Shown one piece after another: positions 20,108 to 29,475 of a stretch of DNA of 64,000 nt (the stretch's first letter is position 1; each line of letters starts with the position of its first letter). Made by a program: the position numbers and the translations under genes. The notes beneath the pieces are model-generated. The model made no database searches. It had not been told where the DNA came from and saw only the letters and a list, made by a program, of their open reading frames with translations. This DNA comes from Tessaracoccus lacteus. GTDB lineage: Bacteria > Actinomycetota > Actinomycetes > Propionibacteriales > Propionibacteriaceae. The DNA is taken from assembly GCF_029917005.1 (NCBI RefSeq), contig NZ_CP123967.1:1550001-1614000 (forward strand), in the 5' to 3' direction.

Positions 20108-21331
20108 ATGGAATCCGACCTCGGTAACCGCTTCTCGAAGCGGCGCCGCATCGCCCTGATCGTCACTCTCGGCCTCCTGACGGGGCTTGGCCCGTTCACG
20201 ATCGATCTCTATCTCCCCGCCTTCCCGGTGATCAAGCAGCAGTGGGCGCTCAGCGACGCGCAGATCCAGGTGACCCTGTCGGCCACGACGATCGGGTTCG
20301 CGCTGGGCCAGCTGATCGTCGGGCCGCTCAGCGACCGTCTCGGCCGCCGGTGGCCGCTGGTGGTCTGCTCGGCCGTTCACGTCCTCGCCTCCGTCATGGT
20401 CGCGATCGCGCCGAGCGTCGGCTTCCTGACGGCGATGCGCGCGCTGCAGGGCATCGGCGCCGCGGGCGGCGCCGTCGTCGCGATGGCCATGGCGCGTGAC
20501 CTGTTCAGCGGTCGTCCGCTGGTGGTCATGCTGTCGAGGCTGGCGCTGATCAACGGGCTTGCGCCGATCGTCGCCCCCATCGTCGGCTCCTGGATGGTCT
20601 CCTTCATGCCCTGGCAGGGCATCTTCTGGGCCCTGGCCTGCTACGGCTCTCTCGTCGTGCTGCTGATCTTCGTGGTGACCGTCGAGACGCGCCCGCCGTC
20701 CGAGCGCACCACCGGCGGCCTCGCGCCGCTGCTGGGGGGATTCGGCAGCGTGCTGGGCGACCGCGTCTCGCTCGGCGCCATCACGGTGTCTGCGTTCGCC
20801 TTCGGTGGCCTGTTCAGCTACGTCTCGAGCTCATCGGTCCTGCTGCAGGAGGTCTACGGGCTGAGCGCGCAGGGCTTCGGCGCCGTGTTCGCCATCTGCA
20901 GCTGCGGCGTGTTCATCGGCGTGCAGTCCGGCAGCCGTCTCGCCACCCGGTTCGGACCCCAGTGGGTGCTTGCGGGATCGACCGTGCTGATGATGCTGGC
21001 CGGTGGCGCGGTGCTGCTTCTCAACGCGGCGCACGCCGGATGGCAGCCGCTGGTACCGGCGCTGTTCGCGTTCACGCTCGCCTTCGGCAGTTCGGCACCG
21101 TGCACGCAGCTCCTGACGCTCATGAACCACCGCGACAGGTCCGGCACCGCCGCGTCGCTGCAGGGTTCGACGACCATGCTGATGGGCTCGCTGGTGGGCC
21201 CGCTGATCGGTCTGGTGCCGATGACCAGCGCCGCCCCGATGGGCACGGCCATGCTCGCGTGCGCCGTCTGCGCGACGCTGGCGCTGTGGCTGGTGCTGCG
21301 GCCCTGGACGCTGCCGCGCGGCCTGATCTGA
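20108..21331 (+). CDS. Bcr/CflA family multidrug efflux MFS transporter
   Basis: 12-TM proton-driven exporter, 407 residues from the ATG at 20108 (TGAGG ribosome-binding site); a TTG at 20072 would add 12 residues. The DHA1 fingerprint includes FTIDLYLPAFPVI in TM1, GPLSDRLGRRWPL in the loop between TM2 and TM3, and ALQGIGAAGGAVVAMAMARDLF in TM4-5. Substrate is unknown; relatives export bicyclomycin, chloramphenicol or sulfonamides. It stands alone on the plus strand among minus-strand genes and ends at a strong hairpin shared with aspS. Confidence 0.9.
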   Translation: MESDLGNRFSKRRRIALIVTLGLLTGLGPFTIDLYLPAFPVIKQQWALSDAQIQVTLSATTIGFALGQLIVGPLSDRLGRRWPLVVCSAVHVLASVMVAIAPSVGFLTAMRALQGIGAAGGAVVAMAMARDLFSGRPLVVMLSRLALINGLAPIVAPIVGSWMVSFMPWQGIFWALACYGSLVVLLIFVVTVETRPPSERTTGGLAPLLGGFGSVLGDRVSLGAITVSAFAFGGLFSYVSSSSVLLQEVYGLSAQGFGAVFAICSCGVFIGVQSGSRLATRFGPQWVLAGSTVLMMLAGGAVLLLNAAHAGWQPLVPALFAFTLAFGSSAPCTQLLTLMNHRDRSGTAASLQGSTTMLMGSLVGPLIGLVPMTSAAPMGTAMLACAVCATLALWLVLRPWTLPRGLI

Positions 21332-21347
21332 GGGCCTGACAACGCAG

Positions 21348-21378
21348 GGACGCCGACGGCCAGCGGCCGTCGGCGTCC
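21348..21378. terminator. Bidirectional terminator hairpin between the MFS gene and aspS
   Basis: A perfect 14-bp stem (ggacgccgacggcc with ggccgtcggcgtcc) and a 3-nt loop lie between convergent stop codons at 21331 and 21392. There is only a weak T run (ttcgtct) on the plus side, as is common in GC-rich genomes. Confidence 0.85.
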
Positions 21379-21391
21379 TTCGTCTGTGGGA

Positions 21392-23203
21392 TCAGGCCGA
21401 GGGGGCCACGACCTTCTTCTCGGCGTCGCCCTTCTTCTCCGGCTTCGCGTCAACACCGGCCTCGCGGCGCTGCTTGACGGAGATCTCGGCCGGGGCCTCG
21501 GTCAGCGGGTCGAAGCCGCCGCCGCTCTTCGGGAACGCGATGACGTCGCGGATCGTCTCGAAGCCGCCGAGCAGCATGACGAGGCGATCGAGGCCGAAGG
21601 CGATGCCGCCGTGCGGCGGGGCGCCGAAGCTGAACGCGTCGAGCAGGAAGCCGAACTTCTCTTGCGCCTCCTCGGCGCCGATCCCCATCACGTTGAACAC
21701 GCGCTCCTGCACGTCGCGACGGTGGATACGGATCGAGCCGCCACCGACCTCGTTGCCGTTGCAGACGAAGTCGTAGCCGTAGCTGAGCGCGGAGCCGGGG
21801 TCGGTGTCGAACGTGTCGAGGGACTCGGGCTTCGGCGAGGTGAAGGCGTGGTGCACGGCGGTCCACGTGCCCTCGCCGACCGCGACGTCACCGGAGGCGA
21901 CGGCGTCGGCCGTGGACTTGAACATCGGCGCGTCGACGACCCACAGGAAGCTCCACGCGCTCTCGTCGATCAGGCCGGTGCGTCGACCGATCTCCAGGCG
22001 GGCCGCACCGAGCAGCTCCTGGGACGCCTCGCGGGCGCCGGCGGCGAAGAAGATCGCGTCGCCGGGGTTGGCGCCCATGGCCTCGGCGATGCCCTCGCGT
22101 TCGGCCTCGGAGATGTTCTTGGCGACGGGGCCGCCGAGCGTGCCGTCCTCAGCCACGGTGATGTAGGCGAGGCCCTTGGCGCCGCGCTGCTTGGCCCATT
22201 CCTGCCAGGCGTCGAACTGGCGGCGGGGCAGCGAGGCCCCGCCGGGCATGACGACGCCGCCGACGTAGGGGTTCTGGAACACGCGGAACGGCGTGTCGGA
22301 GAAGAACGAGGTCAGCTCGCGGATCTTGAGATCGAAGCGCAGGTCGGGCTTGTCGGAGCCGTAGTTGTCCATCGCGTCGTGCCACGACATGCGGGGCAGC
22401 GGCGTGGGCATGTCGACGCCGATGAGCTTCCAGCAGGCGGCCATGACGGCCTCGCCGAGCGCGATGACGTCGTCCTGGTCGACGAAGCTCATCTCGATGT
22501 CGAGCTGGGTGAACTCCGGCTGGCGGTCGGCGCGGAAGTCCTCGTCGCGGTAGCAGCGGGCGATCTGGTAGTAGCGCTCCATGCCGGCGACCATCAGCAG
22601 CTGCTTGAAGAGCTGGGGGCTCTGCGGCAGCGCGTACCACTTGCCGGGGTGCAGGCGGGCGGGGACGATGAAGTCGCGGGCGCCCTCCGGGGTGGAGTGG
22701 GTCAGCGTCGGCGTCTCGATGTCGTAGAAGTTGCGCGCCGCGAGGACCTCGCGGATGGTGTGGGTCACGTCCGAGCGGAGCACCATGGCGTCGTGCTGGC
22801 GCTGGCGGCGCAGGTCGAGGTAGCGGTACTTGAGTCGTGCGTCCTCGCCGACGCCGGAGCGCTCGTCGATCTGGAACGGCAGCGGCGCGGCGGGGTTCAG
22901 GACCTCCAGCTCGCGGATCGCGACCTCGACCTCGCCGGTGGGGATGTTCGGGTTGACGTTCTCCGGGGTGCGCGCGTCGACGACACCGGTGACCTTGATG
23001 CAGAACTCGTTGCGCAGGTCGTGGATGCCGGCCGATTCGAGGTACTCGTCGCGCACGACGATCTGGGAGATGCCAGAGGCGTCGCGCAGGTCGATGAAGG
23101 CGACGCCGCCGTGGTCTCTACGCTTGGCCACCCACCCGGCGAGGACGACCTCCTTGCCAACGTCTGCGGCGCGGAGCGTTCCGGCTTCATGGGTGCGGAT
23201 CAC
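21392..23203 (-). CDS. aspS: Aspartyl-tRNA synthetase
   Basis: Class II synthetase, 603 residues from the GTG at 23203 ([16 protein letters not shown]), preceded by GAGAGGA; the frame is open far upstream but without homology. Contains an N-terminal OB anticodon domain ([23 protein letters not shown]), motif 2 around [18 protein letters not shown], a bacterial GAD insert (AKGLAYITV...GDAIFF) and motif 3 in [11 protein letters not shown] near residue 545. Many actinobacterial AspRS are non-discriminating and also charge tRNA-Asn; that cannot be settled here. The tail is rich in Lys/Glu. Confidence 0.96.
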   Translation of the reverse strand: MIRTHEAGTLRAADVGKEVVLAGWVAKRRDHGGVAFIDLRDASGISQIVVRDEYLESAGIHDLRNEFCIKVTGVVDARTPENVNPNIPTGEVEVAIRELEVLNPAAPLPFQIDERSGVGEDARLKYRYLDLRRQRQHDAMVLRSDVTHTIREVLAARNFYDIETPTLTHSTPEGARDFIVPARLHPGKWYALPQSPQLFKQLLMVAGMERYYQIARCYRDEDFRADRQPEFTQLDIEMSFVDQDDVIALGEAVMAACWKLIGVDMPTPLPRMSWHDAMDNYGSDKPDLRFDLKIRELTSFFSDTPFRVFQNPYVGGVVMPGGASLPRRQFDAWQEWAKQRGAKGLAYITVAEDGTLGGPVAKNISEAEREGIAEAMGANPGDAIFFAAGAREASQELLGAARLEIGRRTGLIDESAWSFLWVVDAPMFKSTADAVASGDVAVGEGTWTAVHHAFTSPKPESLDTFDTDPGSALSYGYDFVCNGNEVGGGSIRIHRRDVQERVFNVMGIGAEEAQEKFGFLLDAFSFGAPPHGGIAFGLDRLVMLLGGFETIRDVIAFPKSGGGFDPLTEAPAEISVKQRREAGVDAKPEKKGDAEKKVVAPSA

Positions 23204-23271
23204 GGCATATTCCTCTCGTCGTCGGCTGCATAGACGGTGCAGCTCGCGACGGCCATGATATCGGCCCCGCG

Positions 23272-24300
23272 CTACTGACGCCGAATCCCCTTCAGCGCTT
23301 CGGCGGCGCGCATCGAGGCCGCCACGAGCGGGGCGCCCAGGATCATGCCGAGCGTGCCGGCGATGGTCCCGCCGACGAGCGTCGCGAGGAGCACGGCGAC
23401 GGGATGGATCCGCAGCGATGAGCCGAGGGCCCACGAGCTGACGGCGCTCTGGACGGTGCCGTTGGACACCAGCAGCGACAGCGCCACGATCAGCGCCGCG
23501 GACGCCCCGCCGGTGCCGAACGCGATCAGGATCGCGAAGGCGCCGGTGAGCCAGGCGCCGAGGAACGGGATGAAGGAGAGGAAGAAGTAGAGGATGAAGA
23601 TCGGGACGGCCAGCGGGACCTTCAGCAGGAGCAGCGGGACCATGAAGATCGGTGCCGTGATCAGCGCCGTCACTGCGATGCCCTTGAAGTAGCCGCGGAT
23701 CGAGTCCTTCGCCGCCGACGTCACCGCGTCCACCGCGTCCGGTTCCAGCCGGGTCACGCGGGCCAGCCACTGCGGGAAGGTGCGCGCGTCGCGCAGCACG
23801 AAGAAGAGAAAGAAGATCGCGAAGAACGTGCCGACGCCGAACGAGAGGAGGCCCGAGAAGGTGCTCGACACGGCACCGAGGATGCCCTGGCTGACGGCGG
23901 GCACAGAGTCCTGGACCGCCAGCCTCGCGCGCTCGAGCCACACGGCGTCCAGCTCGAGCCCCCTCGCCCACTCCACGAGGGACACCCAGCCGAGCATGAG
24001 CTGCGCCGAGATCTCGGGCAGCTGGCGCAGGAATCCCCACACGACGATCAGGAGCACGCCGACGGCGACCGCGACCGCGACGAGCAGCGACACCACGGTG
24101 GCGAGCGTCGGCGTCAGGCCGCGCCGCTCGAGCCACTCGACGAGCGGCTCGAGGACGACGCCGACGATCACCGCGACCACGAGCGGGACGACGATGCCCC
24201 TGATCGCGCCGATCGCGGCCGCGGCGACCACGACGAGCACGATGGTTCCGAGCAGCGCCCAGCTGCTGCGGCCGAGCCTCCGCAGCCGCACGTCATCCAC
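23272..24300 (-). CDS. AI-2E family (PerM-like) membrane transporter
   Basis: 342 residues from the GTG at 24300, 8 bp after the hisS stop. Eight or so hydrophobic segments include the paired N-terminal helices [20 protein letters not shown] and [16 protein letters not shown], and the conserved [16 protein letters not shown] near residue 250. The family exports small molecules or ions (autoinducer-2 in TqsA, Na+/H+ in others); substrate unknown. It sits between hisS and aspS, probably co-transcribed. Confidence 0.88.
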   Translation of the reverse strand: MDDVRLRRLGRSSWALLGTIVLVVVAAAAIGAIRGIVVPLVVAVIVGVVLEPLVEWLERRGLTPTLATVVSLLVAVAVAVGVLLIVVWGFLRQLPEISAQLMLGWVSLVEWARGLELDAVWLERARLAVQDSVPAVSQGILGAVSSTFSGLLSFGVGTFFAIFFLFFVLRDARTFPQWLARVTRLEPDAVDAVTSAAKDSIRGYFKGIAVTALITAPIFMVPLLLLKVPLAVPIFILYFFLSFIPFLGAWLTGAFAILIAFGTGGASAALIVALSLLVSNGTVQSAVSSWALGSSLRIHPVAVLLATLVGGTIAGTLGMILGAPLVAASMRAAEALKGIRRQ

Positions 24301-24308
24301 GGCGCGCC

Positions 24309-25640
24309 CTAGCCGGCGACGATCCCCGGGCGCAGGTCCGCCTCGGGAGGGGCCCAGCTGTCGGGCGAGGCCGACGTCTGGTCGCCGGAGCGGATGTCCT
24401 TGACCGAGTCGTCGTGACCGGCGCCGAACCACACGTACGGGATGCCGCGACGCTCGGCGTAGCGGATCTGCTTGCCGAACTTGTCGGGCTTCGGGGCGAC
24501 CTCGACCGGGATCCCGCGGGCCCGGAGCCGGGCCGCGACCGCGATGGAGGCCTCGCGGGTCTCCTCCGCGTCGACGGCGACAAGCACCGCGGACGGTACC
24601 GAACGGTTGGCCGTGAGCTGACCCCTGCCGATCAGCGGCGCGAGGATGCGCGTGATGCCGAACGAGTAGCCGACGCCGGGGAAGGTGGTCTTCCCGTCGG
24701 AGGCGAGCGAGTCGTAGCGGCCGCCCGAGGCGACGGACCCGAGCTTGTCGGATCCCTCGAGGAGGGTCTCGTAGACGGTGCCGGTGTAGTAGTCGAGGCC
24801 GCGGGCGATCTTGAGGTCGACGACGACGCGGCCCGGGGCGGAGGCCCGGGCGACGCGGATCAGGGACGCCAGCTCGGCGAGTCCCTCGTCCAACAGCTCC
24901 CCGGTGACGCCCAGCGCGCGGACGGCGTCGACGAAGGAGTCGTCGGTGGCGCTGATGCCGGCCAGCGCGACGCACGCATCCGCCTGGGCTGCGGTCAGCC
25001 CGAGCTCGTCGGTCAGCAGCGCCGTGACGGCGGCCGGGCCGATCTTGTCGTACTTGTCGACGCGCTGCAGCACCTGCGCCGGGTCCTCGATGCCGAGTCC
25101 GCGGTAGAAGCCCTCCGAGAGCTTGCGGTTGTTGACGTGGATCGTGACCGGAGGAACGCCGAGCTCGCGGTGCAGCCGCTCGAAGACGTCGATCGCCACG
25201 AGCGGGATCTCCACGTCGTGGTGCGCGGCGAGAGCTCCCTGGCCGACGATGTCGATGTCGGCCTGCGTGAACTCGCGATACCGGCCCTCCTGCGGGCGTT
25301 CACCGCGCCACACCTTCTGCACCTGGTAGCGGCGGAACGGGAACTGCAGGTGCCCGGAGTTCTCCAACACGTAGCGCGCGAACGGAACGGTGAGGTCGAA
25401 GTGCAGGCCGAGCTCGTCGGCCTCACCCTCCTGCGCGTGCAGGCGCCGCACCACGTAGATCTCTTTGTCGATCTCCCCCTTGCGCGCCAGCTGGTCCAGT
25501 GGCTCCACCGCGCGGGTCTCGATCGGTGCGAAACCATGCAGCTCGAACGTGGACCGCACGATGTCGAGGACGCGGTTCTCGACGAATCGGCCGGCGGGCA
25601 GGAACTCGGGGAAGCCACTGAGCGGCTTAGGGCGTGCCAA
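24309..25640 (-). CDS. hisS: Histidyl-tRNA synthetase
   Basis: Class II synthetase, 443 residues from a TTG start (MARPKPLSGFPEFLP) with GAGG upstream. Seen are motif 2 (FRRYQVQKVWRGERPQEGRYREFTQADID, about 105-135), the histidine-specific ARGLDYYTGTVYE near residue 278 and GGRYDSLA, plus a C-terminal anticodon-binding domain. Divergent from the DUF349 gene across 184 bp that contain a perfect palindrome at 25752-25773. Confidence 0.95.
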   Translation of the reverse strand: MARPKPLSGFPEFLPAGRFVENRVLDIVRSTFELHGFAPIETRAVEPLDQLARKGEIDKEIYVVRRLHAQEGEADELGLHFDLTVPFARYVLENSGHLQFPFRRYQVQKVWRGERPQEGRYREFTQADIDIVGQGALAAHHDVEIPLVAIDVFERLHRELGVPPVTIHVNNRKLSEGFYRGLGIEDPAQVLQRVDKYDKIGPAAVTALLTDELGLTAAQADACVALAGISATDDSFVDAVRALGVTGELLDEGLAELASLIRVARASAPGRVVVDLKIARGLDYYTGTVYETLLEGSDKLGSVASGGRYDSLASDGKTTFPGVGYSFGITRILAPLIGRGQLTANRSVPSAVLVAVDAEETREASIAVAARLRARGIPVEVAPKPDKFGKQIRYAERRGIPYVWFGAGHDDSVKDIRSGDQTSASPDSWAPPEADLRPGIVAG

Positions 25641-25751
25641 GGCGGGACCTCACAGGTTCTCGGGTGGGTACATCGCGGCCATGCTACCGCCGCGTCAGGC
25701 GCCGCGAGGAGCGCCCCGTCGAACGCGGATTCCGGTCACGACGGCGTAACA

Positions 25752-25773
25752 GTTTCACGCACGCGCGTGAAAC
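25752..25773. promoter_or_regulatory. Perfect inverted repeat in the hisS/DUF349 divergent promoter region
   Basis: Two 9-bp arms, gtttcacgc and gcgtgaaac, are separated by acgc. Its size and symmetry look like a homodimeric repressor operator. It lies 112 bp before the hisS start and 52 bp before the DUF349 start. For the latter gene, tagatt about 10 bp before the ATG could be a -10 box of a leaderless transcript. The regulator is unknown. Confidence 0.55.
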
Positions 25774-25824
25774 AGGGGTGGGCCAGGTGAGCGCCGTGTC
25801 GGCGGATCGGGATAGATTGGGGTC

Positions 25825-27069
25825 ATGAGCGAACTGCAAGCGCCCTCCGACTTCGGCCGCGTCGATCCCGACGGAACGGTCTACGTCACCCAGGGTGGCA
25901 TCGAAAGAAGTGTCGGGCAGATCCCCGACTCCACCCCCGAAGAGGCGATGGCGTTCTACGTCCGTCGCTACGAGAACCTGGCCGCGGAGGTCAGCCTCCT
26001 CGAGTCGCGCGTCGACGCGCACGCCATGAGCCCCGAGGAGGCGAAGGCCGCCATCGCGACGGCCCGCGGCTCCGTCGCGGAGGCGAACGCCGTCGGCGAC
26101 CTGGACGCGCTGCTGCGTCGCCTCGACGCGATCGGCGAGCTGCTGCCTGCACAGATCGAGGCGCGCAAGGCCGCCAAGGCGGAGCAGCACGCCGCCACGG
26201 CCGCCGCCAAGGAGGCCATGGTCACCGAGGCCGAGACGCTGGCCGCCGGCAACGACTGGCGCGGCGGGGTCGACCGGTTCCGGGTCCTGCTGGAGGAGTG
26301 GAAGGCGCTCCCCCGCATCGACCGCGCGACCGACAACGACCTGTGGCACCGGTTCTCCTCGGCGCGCACGCAGTACACCCGCCGGCGCAAGGCGCACTTC
26401 GCCGAGCTGAACACCCGACGTGACTCCGCGAAGGCCGTCAAGGAGGCCATCATCGCCGAGGCCGAGCCGCTCGCCGACTCGACCGACTGGGGTGCCACCT
26501 CGGGTGCGTTCCGTGACCTGATGGCCCGCTGGAAGGCAGCCGGCAGCGCCCGCCGCGCTGACGACGACGCCCTGTGGGCGAAGTTCCGGGCGATCCAGGA
26601 CCGGTTCTTCGACGCCCGCACCGCCGCGCAGAGCGCGGTCGACGGCGAGCAGGGCGAGAACCTGGCCGCCAAGCAGGCTCTCGTCGAGCAGGTCACAAAG
26701 GACCTCGAGGGCGTCACCGACGTCGAGCAGGCAAAGGGCATCCACCGCGAGTTCCTCTCGAAGTTCTCCGAGATCGGTCACGTGCCGCGTCAGGCAATGC
26801 GCGACCTGGACAACAAGGTCCGCTCCCTCGGCTCGAAGATCGCCGACCTGGAGGCTGCCGAGTGGAAGCGCACGGATCCCGAGGCGCGCAAGCGTGCCGA
26901 GGACACCGTCGCGATGTTCAGCGCCCAGATCGAGAAACTGAACAAGGACCTCGCCGCTGCGGAGGCCAAGGGCGACGCCCGCAGGGCACGCGACGCGGCC
27001 AAGTCCATCGAGACCTACACCTCCTGGCTCGACCAGGCAAAGGCGACCCTCGAGGACTTCACCCGCTGA
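25825..27069 (+). CDS. DUF349 domain protein, coiled-coil
   Basis: 414 residues with several DUF349 repeats: WRGGVDRFRVLLEEWKALPRIDRATDNDLWHRFSSARTQ-type units at about 147-190 and WGATSGAFRDLMARWKAAGSARRADDDALWAKFRAIQ-type units at about 212-255. The ends are long Ala/Lys/Glu coiled coils. No enzyme motif is present. Family members are cytoplasmic and uncharacterised in actinobacteria. It is single, divergent from hisS and followed by a strong terminator. Confidence 0.85.
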   Translation: MSELQAPSDFGRVDPDGTVYVTQGGIERSVGQIPDSTPEEAMAFYVRRYENLAAEVSLLESRVDAHAMSPEEAKAAIATARGSVAEANAVGDLDALLRRLDAIGELLPAQIEARKAAKAEQHAATAAAKEAMVTEAETLAAGNDWRGGVDRFRVLLEEWKALPRIDRATDNDLWHRFSSARTQYTRRRKAHFAELNTRRDSAKAVKEAIIAEAEPLADSTDWGATSGAFRDLMARWKAAGSARRADDDALWAKFRAIQDRFFDARTAAQSAVDGEQGENLAAKQALVEQVTKDLEGVTDVEQAKGIHREFLSKFSEIGHVPRQAMRDLDNKVRSLGSKIADLEAAEWKRTDPEARKRAEDTVAMFSAQIEKLNKDLAAAEAKGDARRARDAAKSIETYTSWLDQAKATLEDFTR

Positions 27070-27085
27070 CCTGACCAGACCCGGC

Positions 27086-27117
27086 GGGGCCGCCGACCTT
27101 CTCCGGTCGGCGGCCCC
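27086..27117. terminator. Terminator hairpin between convergent DUF349 and rel genes
   Basis: A perfect 13-bp stem (ggggccgccgacc with ggtcggcggcccc) and a 6-nt loop (ttctcc), 17 bp after the DUF349 stop and 26 bp from the end of rel. It can serve both strands. Confidence 0.87.
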
Positions 27118-27142
27118 GCGGCGTTGTGGGTCCTGTCGGGGA

Positions 27143-29419
27143 TCAGCCGCTGACCCGGTACACGTCGTAGACGCCGGGGACGCGGCGGACCTGGTTCATC
27201 ACGTGCTGCAGGTGGGTCGGGTCGGCCGACTCGAACGTGAACTTGCCGGTGAACTGGCGCTGCCGGTTGCTGGAGATGTTCACACTCAGGATGTCGACGT
27301 GCTGCTCCGACAGCGCGGCCGAGACGTCCGAGAGCAGGCGGGCGCGGTCGATGCCCTCGATCTGCACCGTCACGAGGAACGTGCTGCCCTGCTCGATGCC
27401 GGACCACTCCACCTTCACGAAGCGTTCGGGCTGCTTCATCAGCGCCGGCACGTTGGTGCAGTCGGCCCGGTGCACGCTGACGCCCTCGGTGCGCGTCACG
27501 AAGCCGACGATGTCGTCGCCGGGCAGCGGGTAGCAGCACTTGGCGAGCTTGACCTGCATGGAGTCGTCGCCGTCGACCAGAATGTGTGCGCCGTCGCGGA
27601 CGGGGCGTCGTCGCCGGGTGACGACCACATCCTCCGTGACTGTGTCGGCCGTCTCCTCCTCGCCGCCGTGCAGCTGCACGAGCTTCTCGACAACCGACTG
27701 GGCGCCGACCTGGCCGTCGCCGATGGCCACGTAGAGGGAGGGCACGTCCTTGTGGCCCAGGTCGTTCGCCACCGCGGTGAGGTTCTCGAGCGTCAGCAGC
27801 CGCTGCATCGGCAGGCCAGTGCGGCGCAGGTCGCGGGCAAGCATCTCCTTGCCCTGCTCGATGGTCTCGTCGCGCCGCTCGCGCGAGAAGTGGGCCTTGA
27901 TCTTCTGTCGCGCCCGCGAGCTGACGACGAAGCTCAGCCAGTCTCGGCTCGGCCCGGCACCCTCCGCCTTCGACGTGAGGATCTCGATCTTGTCACCCTG
28001 CTGCAGCGGGGTGCTGAGTGCCACCAGCCTGCCGTTGACGCGCGCGCCGATGGTGCGGTAGCCGATCTCGGTGTGCACGGCGAAAGCGAAGTCGACGGGC
28101 GTGGCGCCGACGGGCAAGGCCATCACCTCGCCCTTCGGCGTGAAGACGTAGATCTCGTCGGAGTTGATCTCGAACAGCACAGAGTCGAGGAACTCTCCTG
28201 GGTCCTCGGTCTCCTTGCTCATCACCGACAGCTGGTGCATCGCCTTGAGGCCCGCCTCCTCCGGCGTGACGCCGTGGCGCAGGTCCTCCTTGTACTTCCA
28301 GTGGGCCGCGACACCGTACTCGGCGCGGCGGTGCATCTCGTAGGTGCGGATCTGGAACTCGACCGGCTCGTTGTTCTGTCCGAGCACCGTGGTGTGCAGC
28401 GACTGGTACAGGTTGAACTTCGGGCCCGCGATGTAGTCCTTGAACCGGCCCGGCACCGGCTTCCAGCCCGCGTGCACCACGCCGAGCACGGCGTAGCAGT
28501 CCTTCACGTCGGCCACCAGGACACGCAGCCCGATGAGGTCGTAGATGTCGCGGAAGTCGCGGCCGCGAACCATCATCTTCTGGTAGATCGAGTAGTAGTG
28601 CTTCGGTCGGCCGTAGACGGTGGCCTGGATCTTGGACTCCGCAAGCATCGTCTGGAACTCGGCGATCAGCTCGCGGAGGTAGCGCTCCCTGCCGGGCGCC
28701 TGCTGCGCGACCATCTCGACGATCTCGGCGTAGATCTTCGGCTCGATCGTGGCGAAGGAGAGGTCCTCGAGCTCCCACTTGATGGTGTTCATGCCCAGCC
28801 GGTGGGCAAGCGGCGCGAAGATGTTGAGGGTCTCGGTGGCGATTCGGACGCGCTTGTCCGGACGCAGGTAGCCGATGGTGCGCATGTTGTGGAGGCGGTC
28901 CGCGAGCTTGATGACAAGCACGCGCACCTCCTCGCTGGTGGCCATGATCATCTTGCGGATGGTCTCGGCCTTCGCGGTCTCGCCGTAGGTGAGCTTGTCG
29001 AGCTTCGTGACGCCGTCGACCATCCGAGCGACCTCGTCGGAGAACTCGGCGCGCAGGTCCTCCAGCGTGTACTCAGTGTCCTCGACGGTGTCGTGCAGCA
29101 GCGCGGCGACGAGCACGGGCTCCGTCATGCCGAGCTCGGCCAGGATGGTGGCGACGGCGAGCGGATGCGTGATGTACGGGTCCCCCGACTTGCGCGTCTG
29201 GCCCTCGTGGTAGCGCTCCGCGACCCGGTAGGCGCGCTCGAGGATGGCGAGGTCGGCCTTCGGATGGTTCGACTTGACGATGCGGAAGAGCGGGTCGAGG
29301 ACCGCCGACTTGGAGCGCACCGCTCCGAGCCGCGCGAGCCGATGTCGCATCCGCAGGCGCGGCTGTTCGGGCCCGGTCACGAGCCGGGAAGCACCGGTGG
29401 GCGCCGCCTCTTCAGCCAT
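27143..29419 (-). CDS. rel: Bifunctional (p)ppGpp synthetase/hydrolase (RelA/SpoT homologue)
   Basis: Makes and degrades (p)ppGpp in the stringent response. 758 residues. The HD hydrolase domain has ALLHDTVEDT near residue 105. The synthetase domain has RGRDFRDIYDLIGLRVL near 285 and KFNLYQSLHTTV near 330, with QIRTYEMHRRAEYGVAAHWKYK. A TGS domain follows (YVFTPKGEVMALPVGATPVDFAFAVH, near 430), then a zinc-finger/helical region (AKCCYPLPGDDIVGF) and a C-terminal ACT domain. Both catalytic halves look intact. It stands in the usual place downstream of apt, here with a K+ channel gene between. Confidence 0.95.
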   Translation of the reverse strand: MAEEAAPTGASRLVTGPEQPRLRMRHRLARLGAVRSKSAVLDPLFRIVKSNHPKADLAILERAYRVAERYHEGQTRKSGDPYITHPLAVATILAELGMTEPVLVAALLHDTVEDTEYTLEDLRAEFSDEVARMVDGVTKLDKLTYGETAKAETIRKMIMATSEEVRVLVIKLADRLHNMRTIGYLRPDKRVRIATETLNIFAPLAHRLGMNTIKWELEDLSFATIEPKIYAEIVEMVAQQAPGRERYLRELIAEFQTMLAESKIQATVYGRPKHYYSIYQKMMVRGRDFRDIYDLIGLRVLVADVKDCYAVLGVVHAGWKPVPGRFKDYIAGPKFNLYQSLHTTVLGQNNEPVEFQIRTYEMHRRAEYGVAAHWKYKEDLRHGVTPEEAGLKAMHQLSVMSKETEDPGEFLDSVLFEINSDEIYVFTPKGEVMALPVGATPVDFAFAVHTEIGYRTIGARVNGRLVALSTPLQQGDKIEILTSKAEGAGPSRDWLSFVVSSRARQKIKAHFSRERRDETIEQGKEMLARDLRRTGLPMQRLLTLENLTAVANDLGHKDVPSLYVAIGDGQVGAQSVVEKLVQLHGGEEETADTVTEDVVVTRRRRPVRDGAHILVDGDDSMQVKLAKCCYPLPGDDIVGFVTRTEGVSVHRADCTNVPALMKQPERFVKVEWSGIEQGSTFLVTVQIEGIDRARLLSDVSAALSEQHVDILSVNISSNRQRQFTGKFTFESADPTHLQHVMNQVRRVPGVYDVYRVSG

Positions 29420-29475
29420 GCGCCCACTCTAGTGTGTCCGGCAACCCCGCTCCGAACCGCCCGCGGTGCCGAAAC

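Noticed and set aside
23204-24136. N-terminal extension of the aspS frame
   Set aside because: It overlaps the permease gene antisense-like in another frame, is Arg/Ala-rich, and aspS homology starts at the GTG at 23203.
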